Made by a program: the position numbers and the translations under genes. Shown here piece by piece: positions 1 through 11,895 of a stretch of DNA of 64,000 bases. Source of the DNA: Botryotinia globosa (taxonomy: Eukaryota; Ascomycota; Leotiomycetes; Helotiales; Sclerotiniaceae). Under the pieces are notes generated by a model. That model was not told the DNA's origin and made no database searches. It worked only from the letters and a program-made list of their open reading frames with translations. The stretch lies in NCBI GenBank assembly GCA_014898425.1, contig RCSZ01000003.1, forward strand, positions 496,001 to 560,000, in the 5' to 3' direction. Positions within the stretch are counted from its first letter, which is position 1. Every line of letters begins with the position of its first letter.

Positions 1-406
1 AGCAGAGGAATTGCTATACACACTTTCCGTGATGGCCCTTGAAACTATAAGTCTCCGTACCTGCTACTTTGTTGGCAACCCATACTTGTCTTACATCGTG
101 AGGTTCGGCAGTAGTAGGATTGTTCTCGATCATATTCTCCAGCGCACTTGCAAATACCTTTCCATTTGTATCGCAGGCTATACATGATGGTGGATCTGAA
201 GGTAAAACAAATACAACCGGTCCAACTACATCAGCTGCAGCTTCTGCCGTCACCCAGGTATCATCATCTGGCGCGCCGTCTTCTTCCTGGGGCTTCGCAA
301 TTGCTTGGGAGGTTGACGCTTCTGAATCTCCAAACTTCTCAGCAGTATCAACGCGCTTTCTTTTCTTCGTTTTCTTATCACCTTTGAAGGACAATGGTTT
401 GACCAT
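1..406 (-). CDS. FRG1-like protein, 5' part (runs off the left edge)
   Basis: The N-terminus begins MVKPLSFKGDKK followed by a Lys/Arg-rich nuclear-localisation-like stretch, an acidic Ser/Thr-rich linker, and then a segment ending GTETYSFKGHHGK. This arrangement is typical of the FRG1 family, nuclear RNA-processing and actin-bundling proteins with a C-terminal beta-trefoil (fascin-like) domain. The start is the ATG at 406-404. The visible coding exon most likely ends at 24, followed by a GTGTGT donor; the open frame then reaches a stop at about 14, which would be intronic. Only about 127 residues lie inside the window and the trefoil domain lies to the left. It is divergently arranged with the oxygenase gene, with 269 bp of shared upstream DNA. 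Family assignment rests on N-terminal resemblance only. Confidence 0.7.
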
Positions 407-675
407 AGTTCTTGTGTTGAGATCTGGTATTCACTTACAAATGAAGAGCTGCTTACCCGTGTGTTTGGAAACAAGCAAATGACGGAGGTTCGCGATAATC
501 GGGCGCTGCCGAGGTCGGTTAATTATCGGCACGATATCACTACAGTTCCCCTCCTGCCTATTCTAACTGTACGGCATCGCCTTAGATAATAATAAAACTT
601 CAAGCCCATCCACTTTCAAATTTTCTTCCTAACTTTGGATATTTCAAAGCTACGTTTGTAATTATCCTAATAAAC

Positions 676-1887
676 ATGGCGCCTTCCCCGGTGACAGTAA
701 GTCTAAAAGATTTACAAAGTGGTATGTCTCAACGTGATGTAAATTTGTCCTGCCTTAGCTAATTTGATGTTACAGGCAATGTTTCTTTCTCAACATTAGA
801 AGAGGCTTTTGGCCCCGAGTCTTTAGGTATTATTCTTGTCAAAGATGTTCCAGAGCCATTTGTAGAGTTAAGACATAGTCTACTCTCATATTCGTCTTAT
901 CTTGGAAACTTGCCCGAAGTCAGACTAGGTCAGTATCATAATTACATTTTTGAGGCAATGGAAAAGGTCTGATGTCCAGCAGAGAAAATCGAAAACGCGG
1001 CTGCAAAATATCTTACTGGCTGGTCTCGTGGTAAAGAAACTCTAAAAAATGGCCAAGTGGACACACTCAAAGGATCATACTATGCGAATTGTGCCTTTTA
1101 CGTCGACCCATCTTTAGCATGTGCGATTCCTACTCCTGACTTTTCACCTGAAAATTTTCCCGAATATCTCAGTCCAAATTTGTGGCCTGGAGAAAACGTA
1201 TTGCCTGGTTTCAAGAACACCTTTGAGAGATTGTGTCGAATTATTATTGACACCGGAGTACTGGTCGCTCGGGCTTGTGATAGATATGCAGAGAAGGAAA
1301 TTCCAGACTACAAACCTGGGTACCTTGAGCACGTTGTAAAAACTTCAACAACAACTAAAGCAAGATTGCTGCATTACTTCCCAGCAGAAGCGAAGGACTC
1401 TTCTGATGCTCTAGACGATGATTGGTGTGCAACACATCTAGATCATGGCTGTTTAACTGGACTCACATCGGCTATGTTCATCAACGAGACTCGAAATCCA
1501 CCCGTGATTCCAGTATCCTACTCATATCGTCCAACTACCCTTAGCCCTCTTAAGGAGCTCCCTGCGTCTCCGGATCCAACTGCAGGACTTTACATTCAGT
1601 CTCGAAGTGGCGAGACTGTTCAAGTTAAAATTCCTAAAGACTGTATCGCTTTCCAAACGGGAGAGGCACTCGAAAGAATTACCAAAGGTAAATTCAAGGC
1701 AGTTCCTCACTACGTGAGAGGTGTTCGACCAGGAATTGCAGATGGTGAAAACGAAGGAGGAAGAATTGCAAGAAATACTATTGCCGTCTTTACTCAACCA
1801 AATTTGGACGAGATAGTAGACTCAGAGATGGGCATTACTTTTGGGGAGTTCGCGAGAGGAGTAGTTGAGAAAAATACAACGAAGTGA
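676..1887 (+). CDS. 2-oxoglutarate/Fe(II)-dependent oxygenase-like protein (clavaminate synthase-like fold)
   Basis: Proposed exons are 676-721, 776-928 and 983-1887, joined by two 54-nt GT-AG introns, giving 367 aa. The reconstructed frame is continuous (SGNVS and LEKIENAA at the junctions). An HxD motif (HLDHG, about H218 and D220) and a distal His (AVPHYVRG, about H309), followed by an Arg in the segment GRIARNTIAVF, fit the iron-binding triad and 2OG-anchoring Arg of the double-stranded beta-helix oxygenases. The closest style is the isopenicillin-N-synthase/clavaminate-like group found as single genes in fungi and plants. The substrate cannot be told from sequence. No secondary-metabolite core gene lies nearby, so a biosynthetic-cluster role is not supported. 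Confidence 0.75.
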
Positions 1888-4113
1888 GGTTATTCGAGCA
1901 GATCATTCACAATTTCATACGGAATACCCAATACATTCTTGCTTTCATCTATATGACAGAAACATCATTATGCTCAATCGTTTAGCGAGGGGGTATTGGG
2001 GGAAATATCGAAGCGGTGAAGCGCATAACTCCAGTATCTTAGCCCAAAGGGCCCCCCATTTGCCCCCCATTTTGTTGTATCGGATTGGAAATCTTCCGCC
2101 CAAGTGAAAATAACAATTAAATCCAAGGATGGGCAGCGGGTACATATTAGGCATTGGAAAGACGTTCCAACTTCCAAGACTGGGATCTTGATTTCATTTT
2201 GGTGACAATAAACCCTAAATTATTACTCGTATCTCAAGGTGCGTCCCAGGAGCTGATTAGTTTTTGATGTAACTCTTTTACTTGTCGAACAATCCAGAAC
2301 CAAACTTTTCTGGTGCCCAATTCCTAGAATCGTCGTTTCTACTAAAGTTCGTCCGGTCCTTTAATGATAGTGGCGTGTCGCACCATCAAGAGGCCCCACC
2401 ACATCCACCATGGTCCATTAGCAATATTCTTTTTCTTTTGTTATATGTCAAGGGACTCAAGGCCTCAAATTGACCCCAATTCTTTCTTTAACAGGAGCGA
2501 GCCCGATCTTTCAAAATAGAAATCGATAAAAAGAAAGAGTTGCTGGATAGGTTACTTCGTACATCGTGTTCATTAACCTTGTTACCTGCCGGTTGTCTTT
2601 GTGAAGCCCCTTTTAATCGACCGAAATACACCTCATACCTAGGTAGTGCTCAGCCACCATGCAAGCAAGCCACTTTATTATATTTTCCAAGGTTACTAGG
2701 TAGGCCGGGGTACCTAGTGACAATACCAACCCGTGGACCCCATAAATTTGAGCTTCGACGACAACATCATTCCTTACATAGGTAGCTTTGACCCTCGCTT
2801 CCAAAAGTTTGTCAAGAACGTGCCTCAAGCGTGTATTTTGTGCATTAGATAGACTTTTTCTTTTGACTTTCTCATCAGTGATCACCCGTCTTTTTGGATC
2901 ACTAGTGAAGTCGTCTTTCATAGAGATTGAGACCTTTTGTTTTTTTAATTTTTAATTCTTAAAATGAGAGATCGAGTTGGATTAGATCAAAATGTGAACA
3001 TCGGGGAAAATGAAAAGTGGAATTTCGTCTCGTCCCATACCGTCCGTACGTGGTGAGACGGTTCCAGAGCAAAGCAAAAAGTCTCTATTGTTATGCATGC
3101 CTTATGTGGCATGTGCAGCCAACGGTAAAGTCACCGCTAGCAATTATGTAAGATCATACACCTTTGAGTTGGCATGGCAGTGATGATTAGAATGGCTGGT
3201 GTGCTTTGTACCGAGGAGTAAGTGAGTATAAGTACTGCTGCAGTACAGTTGTCACTGGTTAGTCTCTCCGGTATTAATGAATCATAATATCACTAGAAAA
3301 GTCCTTTGGTGTTGTGCTCCCCCTGACTCTTTTCTCGAAACCTCAGCTGCAGGACCCCTGGCGATGAGTCCCCACCAGTCTTTGACCAACAACAAATCAT
3401 TATCCTTGTCAGCAATAGATGTTATAGTGTACACTACATATTACTGGTCCATTGCTCCCATCCCCTGACCATTTACCACTCGCTCGGCCCCATACACGGT
3501 GCACCCCTACGCGAAATGCAGATCCCCCAACTTTGAATCGGGGTCAGGCTCACATATACTGTACAGTCTGTACTGTATACAACTTTCAAAACCTCATGCA
3601 TGATGCAAGATGATGGATCTTGGCCACCACAAACCACATAGTACACCGGGGTAACCTATTTATCCAGCATCATTGTTCGAATGGCCGAGCTATTATCCTC
3701 GCCAACATGACAAACGGCTCAGGGACTCGAAGTCTATATGATCGGCCATATGGTCACTACTCTCCCATTTGCCTTGATTCAATGAAAAAGGATAGGATTT
3801 TCACTTCTTGTTTTCTTTTTGAACTGCAAACTTGTCATGAACTTCGGTAGCTTTTAAGCATTATCCCCAATACAGCAATTAAGTGTTAATCTGCGGGGAG
3901 AGTGGACAGGTGCGGTAGTCGAAAAGTTCATCTGATTCATCTCAATATCGTTTCTTGCTGGCCGCATACTACTGAAGAGTCTATTGGAGAGTCATTTCCT
4001 TCCCTCATTCTCCGACTTATATATCTTCGTCTTTCCTTCGCGGTTTCAGGAATATCCACTTCACGTTCCTTTGATGAATATCAAATAAATATTCTGCTTT
4101 ATACATATACATA
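1888..4113. other. Long intergenic region upstream of the GH5 glucanase
   Basis: About 2.2 kb without a recognisable gene. It holds only short open frames with no family resemblance, the longest at 2613-2921 on the minus strand (102 codons, lysine/arginine-rich start). It contains one perfect palindrome TACCTAGGTA (2636-2645) and related CTAGGTAGG variants near 2695-2716. The last few hundred bases presumably hold the promoter of the exo-glucanase; pyrimidine-rich stretches near 3990-4060 precede the start. Confidence 0.6.
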
Positions 4114-5678
<1,565 letters not shown>

Positions 5679-6619
5679 GAATTTGAATTTGAAGAGTGTG
5701 TGGTTGGAGAAGGGGAGGAGCTTGGAGAGGATGAGAGGAAATTGTAATTTAAGTACATATACCCAGAGACTTGGCGATAAACAAAAGTCTGTACAGTTAT
5801 GATATACAGCAGAAGATGGTTTATTTTTTTTCTTAATTCATTTATTTATTTAACCATTCATCCATTATTTAACTAGGTACGAATCCGTCCGAAATATCGA
5901 ATGGTTACTTAGCAGTGCAGCGCAGTGAAACAAAACATCGTTAAAAGAAAAGAAAAAACTTCATCTATCGTACATATCCTCCACCCATCCCATATCGAAG
6001 AACATCTTCTCAGCTGTTCATTTAGGTACGCACATGTCTGATATCCATTTTTCCGAGTCTCCTCGCGTCCAATTCCAGATCGCTTGTTTGTATTCTTTAG
6101 AAACTGATGTGTCTGCAAAAAGTACCTCTCATGTGTTTTAAAAAGAGAAGCAAGAACGGAGGAATTCGTCGTGATTCATGATTCGTATCCAGTCCCGTTT
6201 GTGGGATCCCTCCGATTGAAGTTTCGTAATCACATCGCAAGGTACGTACGTAAATTCGTTACTTCGTAAGAGAGAAGTAATACAAGTACAGAAGGTGAAA
6301 TTGAAATACATAAAAAAGTGGCGAGTTAATTGTCGTGGGGGAAAGCGAAGACGCGAGGATGTGAGGGGTGGGAAAGGGGGTGGGAAAGAAGAGGGAGGGA
6401 GAGCGGAATGTGTTGAAGTATCTTTGCTTTGGGGTTGGACATTATTGTCCTGATTGTGCTGGACATCTCAGGGTATGAAGGAGATTTCAAGTGAAGTTTC
6501 GAGAAGGGAGCCATAGAGAAGAGATCTCTTTGATTGAATAATCAAAGATCCCCACCGTCCAATTCCCTCCCAATTTCCCAGAAATCTCATCAACCCATCA
6601 CCACTCCTTCACACCCACC
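5679..6619. other. Convergent 3' intergenic region
   Basis: This lies between the stop codons of the glucanase (+) and the large Cys-cluster gene (-). It has AT-rich polyadenylation-like sequence at 5820-5875 (a T-run followed by ATTTATTTATTT), which suits the glucanase 3' end. No gene or RNA was recognised. Confidence 0.5.
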
Positions 6620-9600
6620 TCAACATCCCCCATCTCCAAACACCCCCTTCCCATTCACATGCGGCGGCACGGGCCAAAACATTCCATAATCATGATACCC
6701 ACCATCGTCACTCCTTAGCAAAAACGCATCATTCCGATTATGATTCACCCCGATACTATAGATCAAATTATTCAACCAGCCGCGCGCATCTCGCAGACGA
6801 TATCTGCATTTTTCGCAGAGTGTCAAGGGACAGCCGTCGCAGAGAGAGATAGAGGGCGCCGGACATATCATGCAGGATTTGGAGATGGGTCGGTGTGGAA
6901 GACGGTTCATGTGGGTGTGATGATCGTGCGTTTCGTCGCGGGGAGAGGGAGTAGCAATGGAAGATGCAGTGGTGGGAGTAGGAAGCAACACGGCGGAGTT
7001 GGAGGTCGAGGTAATGTGGCTGCTGAGCCAGCCGGATTTGCCCCAGGAGAAATCGTCGTTGCCGAACATGGAGTCCATCGAGCTGTTGAGGATGGAGTTC
7101 ATGTCGCAGGATAGATCGGGGTCGAGGTCGAAATTGATGCTGCTGCTCAGGCGGGGTTCTGTGTGTGTGTTGACGAGAGAGTTTCGGCGAGAATTTATGC
7201 TGTTTGTGTGCGCACCGGTCGGTTGCATAACACTTGGGTTCATACCTCCAGAACTCACACCCCCACTACCTACTTGCAATCCACCCGCACTCAACCCAAC
7301 ATTGACAATCGAATTAATCTCCTCAAGCGTCATATTCCCCTCACTCAAATCCCTCCCCACATCAAATCTCAAACCACCCCAACCCTCCTCCGCAGCCGCC
7401 ACTCCCAAAGCAGCCTCTCCAACCTGTCCCTGCGCATCCACATCCACCGCCACAATGTGCGTAAACTCCGCATGACACCCATGCTTCACAATCTCCCCCT
7501 TCCTCAATTTACACGCGAGACAGATTTTCGTCATGTCCAGATCGAGCTGTCGATACGCGGCCCCGCGACACGTGAGATTGTGCATGAAGGGATTGATCAA
7601 CATATTATCGATCGGCGAGAGGATTTCAAGAGGATCGCCAAAGACGTTGGATTCTTCTGACAAAGGCGCATAGCGATCATAACTAGCTGTCGCAGCAGTC
7701 GCCGAGCGGGGCGTCTTAGAAGAAACAGATGATGAACGAACGGGCTTTTTGGGCGCGGGACCGCCTCCTGCGGGTTCTTGGGCGGGTCGCTTGCCTTTCT
7801 TGTTGTGGTCGTGCTTCTCGGGGAGAGCGGCGGCGAGCATATGTTTTCCGGTTCTCTTGCACTCGGCGCACCATTCTCGACCGGCTGGACCCCAGATCTC
7901 CATGAAACTATGATTGTACCGATCGATTCCACCTAGATTTGGGGTTCCGGTACAGAAATCGCATTCATAGCTTTCTCCCACGGTCAACTTGTTCAAAGCT
8001 AATGGACGATCATCTAAATCAACAATCTTTTTTGAGCGATGGTCTGGAGTGAGATAGTTCGGAAGTCGAGGAGCGGGTTTTCCATCAAGAGGCATAGGGC
8101 TATTGAGATTATATGCTTGAAGCGAAGAATTAATCCCCGCCGCAACTTGACATAAACGTGAGGTTTCGATGGTATCCTGGGCCAGAGGCTGAAAGGTTTC
8201 GAATCGACTGACACGTTGACGGAGCAAGCTGTTCAGAATAGAAACGGGTGGTGAGATGGGTGGAGTATATCCTTGTATATTTTCTTGATTTCCACGCTCA
8301 TTTGCTTCGTTCTCCATGGCGGCTTGATTCATCATGGCTTCGAATTGATCTAATTGCATGGGATGATTAAATTGTTGCGGCGATTGTAGATTATTCTGAC
8401 CTCTTTGATTCAGCATGAACTGATGTTGTTGAAAAGCAGGGTTGAATTGCATAAGCATATCTCTATTCAAGTTCATCAAATTTGTATTCGCATTCGTATT
8501 TTCCTGAGAATTGGAGATTGGAGTCGGCTCGAAATAGCCCGGTGTATTGCCCGATACGGCAGGGTTGGGAGGGATCGGAACACGCGATGTTGGCCATGGA
8601 GCACGAGGCGTAGGTTGATGAAAACTAGGCGGGTGCAAACCATTGAGAGGTGAGAAAATAGGCGTATCTAGATCAAAGCTGGCTGGATGTAAAGGGTTTG
8701 GAGCGGTGTCATCGAAAGAAATTTCGGGAGCGGCCAGTGTTGTCGATCTAGCGATTGCATTCACTGCTGCTGGTGAGCCTGCATTGGAATAATTGACACC
8801 TGACTGAGTAGGTGTAGCGGATCTGCGTAAGTCGAGTGCCGAATGAACAGGACGATTGGGGGAGTTTAGTACTTGTGGGCCCACATGACCGAATCCCGAC
8901 CCCATTGAGTTATTCGGAGTGTGTCCATGTACAGAAGTAGCACTCCTTTGACGTGTAACCTGTTGAGGAGAGGACTGTTGATAAGTATTTGTATCTGGTC
9001 CAAGTCCAGGCGCAAGAGCACCACTCATTACTTGACTCGAGGTGTTTGGCGCACGATTCATATTATATCTACCAGATACACTTGAACGATTCCCATGATT
9101 GCTACCGGTAAGCAAAACTCCATCCATTGGACGACTAACAACATTAGGCAAAGGTGCTTGAGTTGACGGTCCAACCACATCCACTCTTCTATTCGCGTGA
9201 GTTGAAGGTGAGGCTCCGATCATACTTGCTCCTGGATTCTCCTGAATCGAGGAATCATTCATATCCGCCGTCAACCACGCATTGTGATTCGCAGAACCAT
9301 ATTCTCGAGCGAAATCCCCAATGATATCTGCAGATGACGCATCATCATCTCGAACACCACTATTATGTCCACCATTATTCATCTCATCTCCCTGTCCACT
9401 AGATTGATGCATTTGCGTAGTGTTTGGAAAGTCAGATCGGAGTGAAGGGTCAGCCCGAATCTGTTGGCCTGTTGGAAGTGATGTTCCTTCGAACAGATTC
9501 CCATTGTTCGTAACATTATGCCGAGTTTTAGAGCAAGACAAAGGTTGCACCAAAGTCTGAAAAGGCGATCTCATTTGAAATGTCGAAGAACGATCTGGTG

Positions 9601-11044
9601 TCTTGACTTGTACTCCTGACGATATCCTACCAGCTTGACTTTCAGCTTTCATCGTAGTTTCTTGTGCGGTGCACTGATTCGTAGGTTGCATCTGCATCGA
9701 AGTCTGAAAAGGCGATCTCAATTGAACCACCTCTGAACCACCCAGCGTATTACCCTTCCCTCCCATCAGCATTCCCCCATCTCGACTTCCATCACCCATC
9801 ACAGTATCTTGCACAGTATCTTGCACAGTCGTATGACCCACCGCTTGCATCCCCACCCCATCCTTCACCACATCCTCAAAACCGCGTCTCATCACCGCCC
9901 CCAGCGCCACCGAAGCAGCCCGCGCAAGCTGACCACTCCCATCCATGCCACACATCAAATCTCCCGGTTTCGCACTCTCCAACGTCGCCATCATTTCCGC
10001 GAAATTAGCTTCAAAATCCGGCGCCGCATCCAACGCCGCCACGCCCGAAGGTCCAGAAAAGGGATTTCTGCACGGCGTCATGGTAGGTGGTTGAATCTTT
10101 GCATTCACTTGAGTCCCGTTGGCTTTCTCGATACTTTCCACCATTTGGGTATAAGCATTTGAGAGCGCGACTCCGCTATGATTGTTTAATAGGATTCCCT
10201 GACCACAGTGGCTCGCAGTGCGTCGATGTACTTGGGGTGGGATACTTAAGTTGAAGGGGTTGCGAGGGGGATTGTTCGCTTTGACTGCGGCTTTCCACTG
10301 CTGTTTGTTGGCATCGGTGTTGGTGGGAAATTCTGAATTGGTTGTGAGTAATGGTTCTTGTGCGAGAGTTACTGGTGTTTCGCCAAGTGATGCTGGATGT
10401 GCCTCTCTATTACCCTCGTTGCGAGGAAGGTTGAGGATGTTGTCGCGGCCGAGATCTTTTGCATTCGAGTTCGAGATTACTTGTGGTGCCGAAGCAACAG
10501 TAGCCATATTTGTCGCTGGCAAAGTCGAAGCTTCTCCCATTGAATTAGTAGCAAGCGCATCGCCGTCACCAACATTTAAAGTCGCCATCTTTGCAACTGG
10601 TATTTCCCCAGCATGCGCCGTTTCTCTCTTTAAAAGAACACCAAGTGAACCTTCTGTATTCGCAAACGGTGAATGTGAATGTGAATGTGAATGCGAATGT
10701 GAATGCGAATGCGAATTTGCAAAGTGAGCCAAATCAGCTTTATTTCCCAAAGCGCAATGAGTCTGATTCACTCTTGCACGCGACCGAGGCGAAGCAATCT
10801 CCGAAGCAATCCTAGAGCGCGGCGTCGGCGACCTCGGCGATAGACGATCTTCGATATCGCAAGAAGAAGTAACTGGAGGCGCGCGAATCAACTGACCCGC
10901 CGAATAACCCAGAACCAATTGGGACGGCGAAGTCAACGAGACGGCCGCCGAACCTTGAGATGGAGAGGTCCCGATATTTGCCGTCGAGAAGGAGAGAGGC
11001 GGTGCCTTCTTGCGGGGTTTGCGTGGAGCGCTCTTTGAAGCCAT
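6620..11044 (-). CDS. Large protein of unknown function with C-terminal cysteine clusters (1474 aa)
   Basis: One uninterrupted frame from ATG 11044. The first roughly 950 residues are low-complexity (Ser/Asn/Gln/Pro-rich) and include a basic N-terminus (KSAPRKPRKKAPP), a (Ser-His) repeat coded by 10675-10720, and two copies of an RSPFQT box. The C-terminal third is ordered and Cys-rich: YECDFCTGTPN...WCAECKRTGKH, then CRGAAYRQLDLDMTKICLACKLRKGEIVKHGC, then CMICPAPSISLCDGCPLTLCEKCRYRL near the C-terminus. The CxxC pairs suggest several zinc-binding sites, so a nuclear or chromatin/transcription role is possible. I do not recognise the family and this is inference. A short upstream reading frame overlaps the start (see separate entry). 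An undetected small intron cannot be excluded. Confidence 0.75.
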   Translation of the reverse strand: MASKSAPRKPRKKAPPLSFSTANIGTSPSQGSAAVSLTSPSQLVLGYSAGQLIRAPPVTSSCDIEDRLSPRSPTPRSRIASEIASPRSRARVNQTHCALGNKADLAHFANSHSHSHSHSHSHSHSPFANTEGSLGVLLKRETAHAGEIPVAKMATLNVGDGDALATNSMGEASTLPATNMATVASAPQVISNSNAKDLGRDNILNLPRNEGNREAHPASLGETPVTLAQEPLLTTNSEFPTNTDANKQQWKAAVKANNPPRNPFNLSIPPQVHRRTASHCGQGILLNNHSGVALSNAYTQMVESIEKANGTQVNAKIQPPTMTPCRNPFSGPSGVAALDAAPDFEANFAEMMATLESAKPGDLMCGMDGSGQLARAASVALGAVMRRGFEDVVKDGVGMQAVGHTTVQDTVQDTVMGDGSRDGGMLMGGKGNTLGGSEVVQLRSPFQTSMQMQPTNQCTAQETTMKAESQAGRISSGVQVKTPDRSSTFQMRSPFQTLVQPLSCSKTRHNVTNNGNLFEGTSLPTGQQIRADPSLRSDFPNTTQMHQSSGQGDEMNNGGHNSGVRDDDASSADIIGDFAREYGSANHNAWLTADMNDSSIQENPGASMIGASPSTHANRRVDVVGPSTQAPLPNVVSRPMDGVLLTGSNHGNRSSVSGRYNMNRAPNTSSQVMSGALAPGLGPDTNTYQQSSPQQVTRQRSATSVHGHTPNNSMGSGFGHVGPQVLNSPNRPVHSALDLRRSATPTQSGVNYSNAGSPAAVNAIARSTTLAAPEISFDDTAPNPLHPASFDLDTPIFSPLNGLHPPSFHQPTPRAPWPTSRVPIPPNPAVSGNTPGYFEPTPISNSQENTNANTNLMNLNRDMLMQFNPAFQQHQFMLNQRGQNNLQSPQQFNHPMQLDQFEAMMNQAAMENEANERGNQENIQGYTPPISPPVSILNSLLRQRVSRFETFQPLAQDTIETSRLCQVAAGINSSLQAYNLNSPMPLDGKPAPRLPNYLTPDHRSKKIVDLDDRPLALNKLTVGESYECDFCTGTPNLGGIDRYNHSFMEIWGPAGREWCAECKRTGKHMLAAALPEKHDHNKKGKRPAQEPAGGGPAPKKPVRSSSVSSKTPRSATAATASYDRYAPLSEESNVFGDPLEILSPIDNMLINPFMHNLTCRGAAYRQLDLDMTKICLACKLRKGEIVKHGCHAEFTHIVAVDVDAQGQVGEAALGVAAAEEGWGGLRFDVGRDLSEGNMTLEEINSIVNVGLSAGGLQVGSGGVSSGGMNPSVMQPTGAHTNSINSRRNSLVNTHTEPRLSSSINFDLDPDLSCDMNSILNSSMDSMFGNDDFSWGKSGWLSSHITSTSNSAVLLPTPTTASSIATPSPRDETHDHHTHMNRLPHRPISKSCMICPAPSISLCDGCPLTLCEKCRYRLRDARGWLNNLIYSIGVNHNRNDAFLLRSDDGGYHDYGMFWPVPPHVNGKGVFGDGGC
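10668..10725. repeat. GAATGT/GAATGC hexamer repeat coding a Ser-His tract
   Basis: About eight imperfect hexamers (GAATGT, with GAATGC variants) inside the large Cys-cluster gene. On the minus strand they code alternating Ser and His. Because the unit is six bases, copy-number change would alter the protein by whole dipeptides without a frameshift. Confidence 0.85.
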
Positions 11045-11117
11045 GGTTTTTGTTGTGGGTGGTGAAATCCGAGACGACGATGAGGTTGCGAGGATGAGCT
11101 GGCTCGAAGAAAGACAT
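10812..11117 (-). other. Upstream open reading frame overlapping the start of the Cys-cluster gene
   Basis: An ATG at 11117 opens a 101-codon frame in a different phase that passes the main ATG at 11044 and ends at 10812. If the transcript begins upstream of 11117, this uORF would compete with the main start. It has no family resemblance and could simply be 5' UTR or genomic chance; transcript start data decide this. Confidence 0.35.
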
Positions 11118-11895
11118 GTTTATTTATGCGAGTTGGAGAAATTACATAGATAACAATGATTCTTTTAATTTGATATCAGTGGGAACTCGTTTCGAGAGTC
11201 CAATGGAAGACTCTCATCTCATACAATCTCAAGAACTGTCTAAAGTCTAAAGCTGAAAGAAATACATTTTGAGTATTGTCTAATCTTCAGTTGAGATATT
11301 CACACTTCATCCAACTTGGATAAAGGCGTTGTTCGTTCATCATTATATGTTTTACACACTAGGTCTTGAAGTTTCTACTAGGCCGTTATCATTTGAGCAA
11401 ACAAATCAGACAAGAGATGAACTTTCTTTGGACAATATTGTCAGTAGAGTAGTATGAGACACAATAAAACAGATTGTCTTGACATACCTATTCGGCACTT
11501 CCAGGAGATCCTTCTTGCCCAACTCTCATGAATTTCTAGATGTATACAGACAGACTATAACCAATAGACCATCGACCAGCACCACACACAAATACAATCA
11601 TGTGAACTCTCTATCTTCAAATCAGCGAGAACACACATCCACCCATGGCCCAGACCCAAACCCAAACCCGACGACAAAGATAAACCAAAAACAACAGGTA
11701 TTGTATTCCAATTGATAGCATAGTATAACCTTCCAACTTCTCATCCCCATCCTAACCTATCCTATCTTACATATCCTATCCCCGGGTATCATATATCAAG
11801 TATCATAACCATCTCATTCGCAAATCTCAATACCACTCCCAATCTCACTCTCAACCAGCCTACATATCCCCATCTATACTCTCCCTCCCCTTCAT
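11118..11895. other. Intergenic region between the Cys-cluster gene and the GT-UIM gene
   Basis: Promoter side of the Cys-cluster gene (right end of that minus-strand gene) joined to the 3' flank of the GT-UIM gene. The part at 11740-11890 is pyrimidine-rich (many CCTATCC/CATATCC steps). No gene recognised. Confidence 0.5.

Noticed and set aside
2613..2921. 102-codon minus-strand frame upstream of the glucanase
   Set aside because: No resemblance to any family, overlaps an unrelated plus-strand frame, and sits in spacer DNA with CTAGG palindromes. Kept only as a note.
7163..7660. Long plus-strand frames opposite the Cys-cluster gene
   Set aside because: Shadows of the 4.4-kb minus-strand frame with arginine/threonine-rich translations and no domain.
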